Shown piece by piece: positions 44,184-56,350 of a stretch of 64,000 nt of DNA (its first letter is position 1; each line of letters opens with the position of its first letter). The stretch is from Chrysopilus asiliformis (taxonomy: Eukaryota > Arthropoda > Insecta > Diptera > Rhagionidae). The notes under the pieces were generated by a model. That model was not told the DNA's origin. It worked only from the letters and a program-made list of their open reading frames with translations, and did not search any database. The translations under genes and the position numbers were made by a program. The stretch lies in NCBI GenBank assembly GCA_964034945.1, contig OZ035962.1, forward strand, positions 49,779,931 through 49,843,930, read 5' to 3'.

Positions 44184-45208
44184 GATTAGAGAACCTATAT
44201 CCTAGAGAGTGGCCATGGGGATATCTAAAAATGGGCGCGAAAAACTTTAAAAACTTGATTCATTGTTACAAATAATTGCCAAAATACACATAATCGGTTA
44301 ATCTAAGTAAAAAGCTCATATCAAAAAAATGTGGAAAGTCATAATTGTTTTAATAAACTGAAAAATGTTTAAATGTCTACTTTGGCAAAAAAAAACTATT
44401 CTAACTGGTCTAATAGACTTAAATTGATTTTTATATGAAGCGAAAATGTTCATTTTGCAGGTTCAAATACAGCTCATATTGAAAATACACTGAAGTCGAC
44501 TTAAGCAGTTATAAGTTGTCACTACCTATATTTTTTGACAATTAAAAAATGCGCCAAAAACCTAAACACTCATTTTTCATAATGTTTTATACCAACAACA
44601 ACATTGGATTTATGACTAGAACCATTCGAATCAAGTTCGGCGATAAGTCCCCAGTGCTTGTGCACATTATGCAAGTTTTGATTTTTTAAAATGTTCACAT
44701 ATTTTCAGATGATGATTTTATGCAAAAAATAGTTACTAATCTTTTGATTTTCAAACAGAACGAAGTTTTGGGCGAATAATTAAAAAAAACTTTTTTTTTA
44801 AATATTACTCCTTGGTTAAATAATACCGAATCAAATAATACTTAATTTCAAAGCGTTTGCATATAAACAAATTTTTATTTTTTGCATCAGCTCAAAATGA
44901 CTTATGGTCGACTAAACGAGATGTCACATTGGCGCATCAGCTCCTGCAGCTGACTGATTCCGAATCAGTTGCACATGTAATCCAATGGCACACTGCAAAA
45001 AATGTGCAGCTGCGTGTCTGCGACACGTAGCTGACTTTTTTGAACTGACATAAATGTAGCTGATATCTGGAACATGTCGGGTAGTTTCTAATGTCATTTT
45101 TGTTAGATTAAATAAAATAAAATGATAATTTTCAATATTTTTTTCGTCTGGCGGTAATAATTGTTGTCAGTAAAACATTGGCCACTCTCTAGATTATCGG
45201 CTCTCTAT
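44184..45208. mobile_element. Element with ctagagagtggcca terminal repeats
   Basis: Imperfect 30-bp ends: attagagaacctatatccta to gtggcca at 44184, and the inverted equivalent ending at 45208. The interior is AT-rich with no credible frame. Its right end lies inside the element at 44918-45241, so the two overlap and one is probably a rearranged copy. Confidence 0.5.
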
Positions 45209-45241
45209 GCTGCAGGAGTTGATGCGCCAGTGTGACATCTC
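44918..45241. mobile_element. MITE with 32-bp terminal inverted repeats (324 bp)
   Basis: gagatgtcacattggcgcat ... ctcctgcag at 44918 and its reverse complement at 45210-45241 differ at two positions. The interior contains cagctgactgattccgaatc and agctgcgtgtctgcgacacg motifs. Confidence 0.8.
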
Positions 45242-45287
45242 AGTAAAGATTTCCTTCGACTAGTCAGTCGTTTGAAAATAACACCGC

Positions 45288-45722
45288 GTCTTGATTAACA
45301 ATTTTTCATCCCAAGAAATATCTCACCGTAATGAGATTTTTTTGACAGCTGGGCAGAAAATCTCTTGAAATTTTAGTACTCAAAATGGCGATGAAAAGAA
45401 AACACATAGTCGCCGCTCTCGCAATTAATGCAATACGTGAAATTGAAAAGGCTGAAACAGAAGAACAGACGAAAAGAAAAACCTCTTAATGTTATATATT
45501 CTCCTCCAAAGCTTATTGTATCGTATTATTTGTAAAAATTAGTTATTTTCGGAACTACTTGTCGGGAGAATTTAAATTCCGCCATCTTGAATTGAGAAAT
45601 TCCAAGAAATTTTGCAATTGCAAGATTTCTTGAAATTTATCTCTGGGATTTTTTATCGCCGTCAACTCGAGCTCTGATTGGTCAATCAAAAATCTCTGCG
45701 ATGAAAAATCCCAAATCAAGAC
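45288..45722. mobile_element. MITE at the inner edge of the right arm
   Basis: The ends gtcttgattaacaatttttc and (inverted) gtcttgatttgggatttttc match over 23 bases with a short mismatch. It abuts the right foldback arm within five bases. It contains the 34-codon frame listed next. Confidence 0.65.
45385..45489 (+). CDS. Small ORF in the MITE, possible transposase N-terminus relic
   Basis: 34 residues, MAMKRKHIVAALAINAIREI and a charged tail (EKAETEEQTKRKTS), then TAA. The ATG follows actcaaa. The Ala-rich start followed by acidic and basic residues resembles the first residues of some Harbinger-type transposases, which is only an impression. It may equally be chance. Confidence 0.25.
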   Translation: MAMKRKHIVAALAINAIREIEKAETEEQTKRKTS

Positions 45723-46141
45723 CTCTGGATTTTTAAAAAGACGTTGTGATTTTTTGTTTAAATTTGTCTTAAGGTACACAAATCATGGGGTAATAATAGC
45801 CCGTATGTTATGGCAATAACGTTTAAGATCTATCGAAGTACCTAGAACGCAGCTAGAAGCGCCGCTAGATTGCTAGGATAATAACCCTAATGTGGTGGAA
45901 ATAGTATACTTTTCAAATAGATCTGCATATGCACCCAGAAAGCAAATCAGATCATGCTCCCGGTAAAACTAATCTGACCGCAAACCTTAAAGGCTATATC
46001 GCACATGGTCCCGTAGACTTTAGTATCTCAAAAAAATGTGTTTTTGGATTAATTGTGACCGTTATGATTTTGTCGTAAAATGAAAAAAACCCCGTCCCGA
46101 ACAATTTTTCAAAAATTACCCCGTTTAAAGCCAAGTGATGG

Positions 46142-47508
46142 TATAAATTTCTTCTTTAATTTTTCCGTTTTCTTCCCATTTAATGGATAAAATTACACAG
46201 CAATTGGCATTTTCAAAGCGAATTTGCATTTTTACATCAAATCCCACAATTTGAATTAAAAATCTTTCAAAAAACTATAAAAACTCATTGAATGAAATCG
46301 AGTTTACATTCAATGTCCATTTGCTTGTTTTTCCCCATGAAAATTTTTTCGATTTTTTTAACGAAATTTTTTGATTTTCCGAATGACTTTAGCTAGAGAT
46401 TTGAAATTTTGCACAAATGCGAGTAACGTTAAGAGAAAGAATTCGTAAAAAAATGGTGAAAATCGGATGACTCCTTCCCCCCTTCCCGCTGAAAATTGAA
46501 GTTTTTGGCCATTTTCTCGAAAACGGTTCATCGTATCAACCACGTTGCAAACAGAAAAGTGTTTAGAATACAATTTTACATAATTCTCTCATATATCATA
46601 AAGTCGAGCGAGATATTTTTGGTGTTTTATGTCGCTCAAAAGTTTTCGATTTTCTTCGAAGGTTTTTTCCATTGCAGATTTGCATGAAATCAATTTTTTT
46701 TTCAAAAATTCATATCTTTTGACCTGTTTATCGTAGGTGCAAACTCTTTACAGCAAAATGTAGGAGAATTGTCTGAAATTTTCAAAAAAAGTGTCGCGGG
46801 CCAAATATTTCATACAATTTTTTTCAGGACGAGCAAAAGATTCGGTAAATTCAAAAAAACTCCTTTTTTGGTTACTTATTTTAATGAAATTTTTTACTGT
46901 TAGATGCTGAATACAATTTTCTAAAACTTCTTTGAAGATACAAAGGTATTATTTCATACTACTTTCGTGTAGTGAACCGAAAACTAATCCATAGTGGCAC
47001 AAATTTTATTGAAAAATTAAAAACGGGGAGAAAGAGTGCTCATATTGAATTTTGGTATATAGCCGAATTATGTAAAATTACATTGTAAACACTTTTCTGT
47101 TTGCAACGTTGTTGATACGATGAACCGTTTTCGAGAAAATCGCCAAAAACTTCAATTTTCAGCGGGAAGGGGGGAAGGAGTCATCTGATTTTCCCCATTT
47201 TTTTACGAATTCTTTCTCTTAACGTTACTCGCATTTGTGCAAAATTTCAAATCTCTAGCTAAAGTCATTCGGAAAATCAAAAAATTTCGTTTAAAATCGA
47301 AAAAATTTTCATGGGGGAAAAACAAGCAAATGGACATTGAATGTAAAGTTGATTTCATTCAATGATTTTTAATAGATTTTTGAAAGATTTTTAATTCAAA
47401 TTGTGGGATTTGATGTAAAAATGCAAATTCGCTTTGAAAATGCCAATTGCTGTGTAATTTTATCCATTAAATGGGAAGAAAACGGAAAAATTAAAGAAGA
47501 AATTTATA
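46142..47508. repeat. 1.37-kb palindromic block of the right arm
   Basis: Inverted homologue of 17635-18988, 13 bp longer, with single-base differences (for example cgatttttttaacg against the left copy). The frames 46358-46573 and 46496-46687 belong to the palindrome. Confidence 0.9.
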
Positions 47509-50500
47509 CCATCACTTGGCTTTAAACGGGGTAATTTTTGAAAAATTGTTCGGGACGGGTTTTTTTTTATTTTACGACAAAATCATAACGGTCAAGCGAC
47601 AATTAATCCAATCATTAGTTTCCAGTTCAACGTGCGAATTACCCCAGTTCTGGGGTGTGTAATGCTAACTAGACCATCACTTGGCTTTAAACGGGGTAAT
47701 TTTTAAAAAATTGTTCGGGACGGGTTTTTTTTTATTTTACGACAAAATCATAACGGTCAAGCGACAATTAATCCAATCATTAGTTTCCAGTTCAACGTGC
47801 GAATTACCCCAGTTCTGGGGTGTGTAATGCTAACTAGACCATCAGTTGGCTTTAAACGGGGTAATTTTTAAAAAATTGTTCGGGACGGGTTTTTTTTTAT
47901 TTTACGACAAAATCATAACGGTCAAGCGACAATTAATCCAATCATTAGTTTCCAGTTCAACGTGCGAATTACCCCAGTTCTGGGGTGTGTAATGCTAACT
48001 AGACCACCACTTGGCTTTAAACGGGGTAATTTTTAAAAAATTGTTCGGGACGGTTTTTTTATTTTACGACAAAATCGTAACGGTCAAGCGACAATTAATC
48101 CAATCATTAGTTTCCAGTTCAACGTGCGAATTACCCCAGTTCTGGGGTGTGTAATGCTAACTAGACCATCACTTGGCTTTAAACGGGGTAATTTTTAAAA
48201 AATTGTTCGGGACGGGTTTTTTTTATTTTACGACAAAATCATAACGGTCAAGCGACAATTAATCCAATCATTAGTTTCCAGTTCAACGTGCGAATTACCC
48301 GATTTCTAGGGTGTGTAATGCTAACTAGACCATCAGTTGGCTTTAAACGGGGTAATTTTTAAAAAATTGTTCGGGACGGGTTTTTTTTATTTTACGACAA
48401 AATTATAACGGTCAAGCGACAATTAATCCAATCATTAGTTTCCAGTTCAACGTGCGAATTACCCCAGTTCTGGGGTGTGTAATGCTAACTAGACCATCAC
48501 TTGGCTTTAAACGGGGTAATTTTTAAAAAATTGTTCGGGACGGGGTTTTTTTTTATTTTACGACAAAATCATAACGGTCAAGCGACAATTAATCCAATCA
48601 TTAATTTCCAGTTCAACGTGCGAATTACCCCAGTTCTGGGGTGTGTAATGCTAACTAGACCATCACTTGGCTTTAAACGGGGTAATTTTTAAAAAATTGT
48701 TCGGGACGGTTTTTTTATTTTACGACAAAATCGTAACGGTCAAGCGACAATTAATCCAATCATTAGTTTCCAGTTCAACGTGCGAATTACCCCAGTTCTG
48801 GGGTGTGTAATGCTAACTAGACCATCACTTGGCTTTAAACGGGGTAATTTTTAAAAAATTGTTCGGGACGGTTTTTTTATTTTACGACAAAATCGTAACG
48901 GTCAAGCGACAATTAATCCAATCATTAGTTTCCAGTTCAACGTGCGAATTACCCCAGTTCTGGGGTGTGTAATGCTAACTAGACCATCACTTGGCTTTAA
49001 ACGGGGTAATTTTTAAAAAATTGTTCGGGACGGGTTTTTTTTATTTTACGACAAAATCATAACGGTCAAGCGACAATTAATCCAATCATTAGTTTCCAGT
49101 TCAACGTGCGAATTACCCCAGTTCTGGGGTGTGTAATGCTAACTAGACCATCACTTGGCTTTAAACGGGGTAATTTTTAAAAAATTGTTCGGGACGGGGT
49201 TTTTTTTATTTTACGACAAAATCATAACGGTCAAGCGACAATTAATCCAATCATTAGTTTCCAGTTCAACGTGCGAATTACCCGATTTCTAGGGTGTGTA
49301 GTGCTAACTATGCTAGATAGTTAGCACTACACACGCTTTTTTTGAAAAATATGGGCGCGACAATTTTTTTTCTTTTACGACAAAATCACGACAATTAAGC
49401 GACAATTAATCCAATCAGTAGTTTCCAGTTCAACGTGCGAATTACCCCAGTTCTGGGGTGTGTAATGCTAACTAGACCATCACTTGGCTTTAAACGGGGT
49501 AATTTTTAAAAAATTGTTCGGGACGGGTTTTTTTTTATTTTACGACAAAATCATAACGGTCAAGCGACAATTAATCCAATCATTAGTTTCCAGTTCAACG
49601 TGCGAATTACCCCAGTTCTGGGGTGTGTAATGCTAACTAGACCATCACTTGGCTTTAAACGGGGTAATTTTTAAAAAATTGTTCGGGACGGGGTTTTTTT
49701 TTTATTTTACGACAAAATCATAACGGTCAAGCGACAATTAATCCAATCATTAGTTTCCAGTTCAACGTGCGAATTATCCCAGTTCTGGGGTGTGTAATGC
49801 TAACTAGACCATCACTTGGCTTTAAACGGGGTAATTTTTAAAAAATTGTTCGGGACGGGTTTTTTTTATTTTACGACAAAATCATAACGGTCAAGCGACA
49901 ATTAATCCAATCATTAGTTTCCAGTTCAACGTGCGAATTACCCGATTTCTAGGGTGTGTAATGCTAACTAGACCATCAGTTGGCTTTAAACGGGGTAATT
50001 TTTAAAAAATTGTTCGGGACGGGTTTTTTTTATTTTACGACAAAATTATAACGGTCAAGCGACAATTAATCCAATCATTAGTTTCCAGTTCAACGTGCGA
50101 ATTACCCCAGTTCTGGGGTGTGTAATGCTAACTAGACCATCACTTGGCTTTAAACGGGGTAATTTTTAAAAAATTGTTCGGGACGGGGTTTTTTTTTATT
50201 TTACGACAAAATCATAACGGTCAAGCGACAATTAATCCAATCATTAATTTCCAGTTCAACGTGCGAATTACCCCAGTTCTGGGGTGTGTAATGCTAACTA
50301 GACCATCAGTTGGCTTTAAACGGGGTAATTTTTAAAAAATTGTTCGGGACGGGTTTTTTTTATTTTACGACAAAATCATAACGGTCAAGCGACAATTAAT
50401 CCAATCAGTAGTTTCCAGTTCAACGTGCGAATTACCCGATTTCTAGGGTGTGTAGTGCTAACTATGCTAGATAGTTAGCACTACACACGCTTTTTTTGAA

Positions 50501-51437
50501 AAATATGGGCGCGACAATTTTTTTTCTTTTACGACAAAATCACGACAATTAAGCGACAATTAATCCAATCAGTAGTTTCCAGTTCAACGTGCGAATTACC
50601 CCAGTTCTGGGGTGTGTAATGCTAACTAGACCATCAGTTGGCTTTAAACGGGGTAATTTTTAAAAAATTGTTCGGGACGGGTTTTTTTTTATTTTACGAC
50701 AAAATCATAACGGTCAAGCGACAATTAATCCAATCATTAGTTTCCAGTTCAACGTGCGAATTACCCCAGTTCTGGGGTGTGTAATGCTAACTAGACCATC
50801 ACTTGGCTTTAAACGGGGTAATTTTTAAAAAATTGTTCGGGACGGTTTTTTTATTTTACGACAAAATCGTAACGGTCAAGCGACAATTAATCCAATCATT
50901 AGTTTCCAGTTCAACGTGCGAATTACCCCAGTTCTGGGGTGTGTAATGCTAACTAGACCATCACTTGGCTTTAAACGGGGTAATTTTTAAAAAATTGTTC
51001 GGGACGGGTTTTTTTTATTTTATGACAAAATCATAACGGTCAAGCGACAATTAATCCAATCATTAGTTTCCAGTTCAACGTGCGAATTACCCCAGTTCTG
51101 GGGTGTGTAATGCTAACTAGACCATCACTTGGCTTTAAACGGGGTAATTTTTAAAAAATTGTTCGGGACGGGGTTTTTTTTATTTTACGACAAAATCATA
51201 ACGGTCAAGCGACAATTAATCCAATCATTAGTTTCCAGTTCAACGTGCGAATTACCCGATTTCTAGGGTGTGTAGTGCTAACTATGCTAGATAGTTAGCA
51301 CTACACACGCTTTTTTTGAAAAATATGGGCGCGACAATTTTTTTTCTTTTACGACAAAATCACGACAATTAAGCGACAATTAATCCAATAAAAAGTTTTT
51401 CTAATTTCAAAAGTTGTAGTGCTGACTTGACGGACGT
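47509..51437 (-). repeat. 164-bp tandem array, right arm (about 24 units)
   Basis: Same units as the left arm, reverse orientation. Multi-unit blocks recur nearly exactly (for example about 48240-48690 against 49880-50330), showing duplication of several units at once. Three gcgcgacaat-type units with the head-to-head inverted motif are at about 49300, 50460 and 51280. Frames such as 48501-48692 and 50144-50335 repeat with these blocks. Confidence 0.93.
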
Positions 51438-53192
51438 GCAACATAGCAACATAGTTAGCACTACACACCCTAGAAATCGGGTAATTCGCACGTTGAACTG
51501 GAAACTAATGATTGGATTAATTGTCGCTTGACCGTTATGATTTTGTCGTAAAATAAAAAAAAACCCGTCCCGAACAATTTTTTAAAAATTACCCCGTTTA
51601 AAGCCAAGTGATGGTCTAGTTAGCATTACACACCCCAGAACTGGGGTAATTCGCACGTTGAACTGGAAACTAATGATTGGATTAATTGTCGCTTGACCGT
51701 TATGATTTTGTCGTAAAATAAAAAAAATTGTCGCGCCCATATTTTTCAATAAAAGCGTGTGTAGTGCTAACTATGTTGCATAGTTAGCACTACACACCCT
51801 AGAAATCGGGTAATTCGCACGTTGAACTGGAAACTAATGATTGGATTAATTGTCGCTTGACCGTTATGATTTTTTCGTAAAATAAAAAAAATTGTCGCGC
51901 CCATATTTTTCAATAAAAGCGTGTGTAGTGCTAACTATGTTGCATAGTTAGCACTACACACCCTAGAAATCGGGTAATTCGCACGTTGAACTGGAAACTA
52001 ATGATTGGATTAATTGTCGCTTGACCGGTATGATTTTGTCGTAAAATAAAAAAAACCCCGTCCCGAACAATTTTTCAAAAATTACCCCGTTTAAAGCCAA
52101 GTGATGGTCTAGTTAGCACTACACACCCTAGAAATCGGGTAATTCGCACGTTGAACTGGAAACTAATGATTGGATTAATTGTCGCTTGACCGTTATGATT
52201 TTGTCGTAAAATAAAAAAAATTGTCGCGCCCATATTTTTCAAAAAAAGCGTGTGTAGTGCTAACTATGTTGCATAGTTAGCACTACACACCCCAGAACTG
52301 GGGTAATTCGCACGTTGAACTGGAAACTAATGATTGGATTAATTGTCGCTTGACCGTTATGATTTTGTCGTAAAATAAAAAAAACCCCGTCCCGAACAAT
52401 TTTTCAAAAATTACCCCGTTTAAAGCCAAGTGATGGTATAGTTAGCATTTCACACCCTAGAAATCGGGTAATTCGCACGTTGAACTGGGAACTAATGATT
52501 GGATTAATTGTCGCTTGACCGTTATGATTTTGTCGTAAAATAAAAAAAATTGTCGCGCCCATAGTTTTCAAAAAAAGCGTGTGTAGTGCTAACTATGTTG
52601 CATAGTTAGCACTACACACCCTAGAAATCGGGTAATTCGCACGTTGAACTGGAAACTAATGATTGGATTAATTGTCGCTTGACCGTTATGATTTTGTCGT
52701 AAAATAAAAAAAAACATAGTTAGCACTACACACGCTTTTTTTGAAAAATATGGGCGCGACAATTTTTTTTTATTTTACGAAAAAATCATAACGGTCAAGC
52801 GACAATTAATCCAATCATTAGTTTCCAGTTCAACGTGCGAATTATCCCAGTTCTGGGGTGTGTAATGCTAACTAGACAATCACTTGGCTTTAAACGGGGT
52901 AATTTTTAAAAAATTGTTCGGGACGGGGTTTTTTTTATTTTACGACAAAATCATAACGGTCAAGCGACAATTAATCCAATCATTAGTTTCCAGTTCAACG
53001 TGCGAATTACCGGATTTCTAGGGTGTGTAGTGCTAACTATGCAACATAGTTAGCACTACACACGCTTTTTTTGAAAAATATGGGCGCGACAATTTTTTTT
53101 CTTTTACGACAAAATCACGACAATTAAGCGACAATTAATCCAATAAAAAGTTTTTCTAATTTCAAAAGTTGTAGTGCTAACTTGACGGACGT
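51438..53192. repeat. Short foldback-like array at the right end
   Basis: Units run in left-arm orientation from 51450 to 52715, then switch to right-arm orientation from 52716 to the terminus at 53192. Several units are of the gtcgcgcccata type with gttgcatagttagc at the inverted motif, a spacer (atgttgcat) not seen elsewhere. This looks like a small non-autonomous foldback copy joined to the big one, with its own left terminus missing. Confidence 0.7.
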
Positions 53193-53600
53193 AAAAATTT
53201 GAAAAAGTGGAGATGACCGCTTCTTGCACCGAGGTCTTAATTATCATTATCGAAAAAACCATAACAGAAAGCTTTGGAAGTTGAGGTGCTTTTTTTAAAA
53301 GTTTTCCAATGTGGAAGTTGAAGCTTAAAGCTTTGGAAGTTGAAAGGTTTTCCAATGTGGAAAGCGTCACGTTTTGTGGAAAGCAAATGCTGACGCCAAA
53401 CCATAAGTTTTTACCCATCCAAAAATCGCCCAACGCGCCTAAAACTATTATGTACCGAAAAACAAATTTTTCGGCTACATTTAGTAAGCGTCACTGAACT
53501 TCAGTCCAACACATTAATATTGTCATAAAGTGCTAGTGCTTTGAAAAGTCGAAAACATACCAAGGGTTAAAATAAATTCCATATGTCGACATGTGTAACT
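53193..53600. other. Right flank of the foldback element
   Basis: Contains a short tandem duplication (gctttggaagttga / ttttccaatgtgg, 53271-53361) and, inverted at 53395-53450, the sequence also found at 2970-3010 (gcgcgttgggcgatttttgg). The opposing frames 53104-53433 and 53309-53497 overlap these repeats and are not supported. Confidence 0.5.
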
Positions 53601-53648
53601 TTTATTTGCTTTGCAGGAAATATTATTACATACAAAATAAATTCATAT

Positions 53649-54200
53649 TTATAGTTGATTATACTTTGTAGGTTGTGCTGTAATTGATATCTTCAAATCG
53701 CGATTAGCTATCTTTCTCAGTTCATTTACTACATGATTTAATTGAATTGTGCAGTCAGGACTGGCAGTTTGTGGCAATAAAGTTAGCTCTCTATCAAAAA
53801 TATTTGCTAGACCTTCTAGGAGCTCAACAAACCCTAACGATAAAGCAGCTCGTCGAATTCGATTTAATTCCTAGAAACAGTAAGATTATATTTGATTTCA
53901 AACATTTTTATGAGACAACTTTATAAAAATGAAGTGTTTTATCTGGTAACTTCTTAGCATGACGTAAGAGTTTTTGTACATCTGATTGCAGTCCCGCTTC
54001 CTTAATCCAGACCACCGCATTCTGTGAATAACTGCGCTTCTCTGGCTTCACCTAAAATTTGAAAAAAAATATTTTTATATAAAAAAAATATAAAAAATAT
54101 TTTCAAAATCATACGGGAAAACTTGAGGTTTCGTCAGGTGAAGCATCTTGCGCGGTACCAAGAAGCCGTAAATCGCCCAGCCAAGGGACAATATCATTTC
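53649..54200 (-). CDS. Last three exons of an unrecognised gene
   Basis: Exons on the minus strand: 54200-54115, 54051-53920 and 53870-53649 (stop TAA). The introns are 63 and 49 bp. The acceptors are cttttcag, aattttag and gtttctag, and the donors gtatga and gttgtc (the last is weak). All junctions keep one open frame of 145 residues: NDIVPWLGDLRLLGT, then VVWIKEAGLQSDVQKLLRHA, then ELNRIRRAALSLGFVELLEG, and IQLNHVVNELRKIANRDLK near the end. A poly(A) signal AATAAA lies 43 bases past the stop (53606-53601). The helical, charged sequence has no transposon hallmark. No upstream exon was found beyond 54200, so the 5' part is missing, far away, or lost. It could be a host gene end or a fragment carried by a transposon. 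Confidence 0.6.
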
Positions 54201-54595
54201 CTGAAAAGAGTTATATTTTTATGGATTAATTAATTTCAAAAGGACACTTTGATTAACTGAGACCTAATGAGAATTTTTTAAGCGGAATTTTAAACTCAAG
54301 CTTTATTTATTACTATTTCTTAACTTTATACTAGCAATCTTTTGTCGTTTATTTTTAATTCAACTGAGGCATATAAATTTGAACATTTTAAGTTTGCAAT
54401 TGTTACGAACAAGTCAAATTAAAAACAACTAAGTCAATTTATTATAATTTTATTCAATATTCAATGCCCCACGCGACAAGAGGAAAATGTTCGGAATGGT
54501 TAGAACTTGTTTGCCAGCTTTGCATTGGTGGTAGAGGGTATATCTCTCATCACGGCTCCTGTAAAAAAAGCATAACAAAAGCTATAATTGCCTAT
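54201..54595. other. No gene recognised
   Basis: AT-rich sequence upstream of the minus-strand exons. The plus frame 54464-54673 runs into family A and is not credible. Confidence 0.4.
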
Positions 54596-55100
54596 CTGAT
54601 ATTCGTATCAAAATTGGAACAGTTGTACCAAAATTCCACTTTGAAGTCAAACTTTCCAATAAGATTTTTTTAAATTTATTCCAATTGGATTTTGATGTAT
54701 GGGAGTTTTATGTAGAATCATATCCTAAATAACTTTTGTTCTTGGACTTTTTTTTATAACATGCACCGTTTTTGAGATATTCACAAAAAACATTTTCGTT
54801 CGTATGGGGGGTACCCCCCCTAATGATTCATTTTTGCCCATGAACGAACTTAGCCTCGCATTTTACGAAAAACGGATCCACGCAAAATTTCAAGTCTGTA
54901 GCGCAATCCGTGCGCCTGCAATCCGCGCCACAGACGGACAGACGGACGGACAGACAGACAGACGGACGGACATGCAGAAATTAATTATTTTTATCATTCT
55001 AAACACACTGGTGTAATTCATTTTTATGTGTGATGACGGGATCTTGGCGTTATAAACGGTAAAGCAAAGTTAATATACCCTTTGGTTTCACCATACGGGT
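54596..55100 (-). mobile_element. Family A element, left end degenerate
   Basis: The core (gtaccccccctaatg) and the right terminus (tcaccatacgggt ending 55100) are clear. The opposite terminus is eroded to gatattcgtatc. The frame 54804-55016 is a translation of the family, including a QTDGQTDRRTD-type tract. Confidence 0.8.
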
Positions 55101-55453
55101 ATAAAAATCACATTGAAGGCCCTTTTGGTCGAAAATGACCATAATCAGTTTTAGACATTTTTGAAATATAATATGCCCTGATATTTTCAGTAATATTCTT
55201 GAAAACATCAAATTTAGTCATTACTATTGAAATTTGAAAAAGTAAATTCTTTCTAATATTATTTTACACTGCGTTTCTCTCACGGTTATATCAAGATAAT
55301 AAATAGTTTTTACTTATTTTGTTGAATGAAGAAAAAAATTACTTCTTTATTGATAAATATAGCTTGAATTTAAAAAAATGTGTAATCAAAATTCGACGAA
55401 TTCTGAAATTTAAGAATTGAATATGATGAGCGACGAAGAAGAAGAGGTCTCCG

Positions 55454-56177
55454 TGTTCCGACCACTCGCAACATATTTTTCAATTTTAAAATTTCTATTT
55501 AGTTTTATATTTAGTCATTAATTTATGTTTAGTCATTTCAAATATTACTGTACATTAATTTGATATTATTTGTCAAATTAAATTTAAGCTTAATCTAAGT
55601 AACCGAAATAAGTCCAAAAATCATATAAAAGCGCGTGTAATGCGACAGCTCAGCAATTCTTTCGGCTGAAGCCCTTGAGCACTCTCTCTGTAAGGTCTTA
55701 AAAGAATTCTTAGGGACAAACATTCAGTTTGTTTGTTTATTATAAGGAACACTTTCCGATAATAAGCAAATATTCTGATTGTAGTTGAATCGTTTATTGT
55801 AAGGAATATTTTCCGACTATAAACGATCCATTTTTCTATTATTAGGGTTTTTCTCGCGTACAATTACATATAATTGTATTAGGGTTTTTCTCGCATCGAA
55901 TACATTTGTTTGTATTATTTGATTTGTTTATTATAAGAAATACTTTCCGATAATAAACGATACTTTAATCGTGCTATCAACGATACACATTCTCTTCAAT
56001 TATTAATTGCAAGTTTTATTGTTTATATTAATCTAAGTTTGATTAAATTGTTATAATAATTGTTCTTTTAATTGATTTATTAAATTGTTAATTTCATTAT
56101 AAATTTACCACTTTGTTTTACTTCGCCCATTTTAAAATCCAGTAATTTAATTTAAAGTTTTGCTTTCAGGCATAACA
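55454..56177 (+). mobile_element. Solo LTR (724 bp)
   Basis: It begins TGTTCCGACC and ends GGCATAACA (TGTT/AACA termini), flanked by CTCCG on both sides (55449-55453 and 56178-56182). A TATA box (tataaaa, 55624) lies 170 bp in, followed by gcgacagctcagc and AATAAA-like signals (about 55950). Motifs such as ataaggaacactttccgat recur inside. A 5-bp duplication suits Gypsy, BEL or Copia elements. No internal retrotransposon sequence is present. Confidence 0.85.
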
Positions 56178-56203
56178 CTCCGAGAAATTGAAGACAATCA
56201 TGC

Positions 56204-56350
56204 CTATTCTGGAATCCGAAATAGCGTTAAGTTTGTTCGATTTCCCCTCAATTTGTAGAATTACATGTTGCAAATTTCAGAATACCAATTGAGTTTCGAA
56301 TCGAATCGACTGAGTTTGGTTTTATGTGTTAACTTCGAATTCCAGAATAG
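56204..56350. mobile_element. Small inverted-repeat element (147 bp)
   Basis: ctattctggaatccgaa and ttcgaattccagaatag are inverted with one mismatch, and taac/gttaa motifs follow inside. No target duplication was recognised. Confidence 0.55.

Larger units (their letters stand above)
11974..53192 (+). mobile_element. Giant foldback-type DNA element (about 41 kb) with inverted arms
   Basis: The outer ends read acgtccgtcaagttagc at 11974 and, inverted, at 53192. Both are followed by the same 40-odd bases (actacaacttttgaaatt and so on). The inner ends of the arms also match in inverted orientation (19081-19370 against 45727-46060), with a few percent of substitutions and one 30-odd-base indel, so the arms are not assembly copies of each other. 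The arms are built mainly of 164-bp tandem units, as in foldback elements such as Drosophila FB. A transposase gene starts 90 bp inside the left arm. Other transposons later filled the interior. No target-site duplication could be found at either outer end. A second copy of the right terminus at 51437 leaves the exact right boundary ambiguous. This reading is inference from architecture. Confidence 0.65.
45727..53192 (-). repeat. Right inverted arm of the foldback element
   Basis: Mirror of the left arm: unique inner end 45727-46060, half-unit, palindromic block 46142-47508, 164-bp array to 51437 (ending with the terminal acgtccgtcaag inverted), then a further array to a second terminus at 53192. 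The array to 51437 (about 3.9 kb) is closer in length to the left arm without its hAT insertion (about 3.7 kb) than the whole is. Confidence 0.8.

Noticed and set aside
12015..53100. CRISPR-like regular arrays (164-bp units)
   Set aside because: The whole unit repeats with no variable spacers between short repeats, and the setting is a eukaryotic transposon.
11965..53200. Target-site duplication of the foldback element
   Set aside because: Flanks ttttttttg and aaaaatttg are not a convincing match, and the outer right end is itself ambiguous.
53104..53497. Opposing frames of 109 and 62 codons
   Set aside because: They overlap the foldback terminus and a short tandem duplication, with no splice or domain support.
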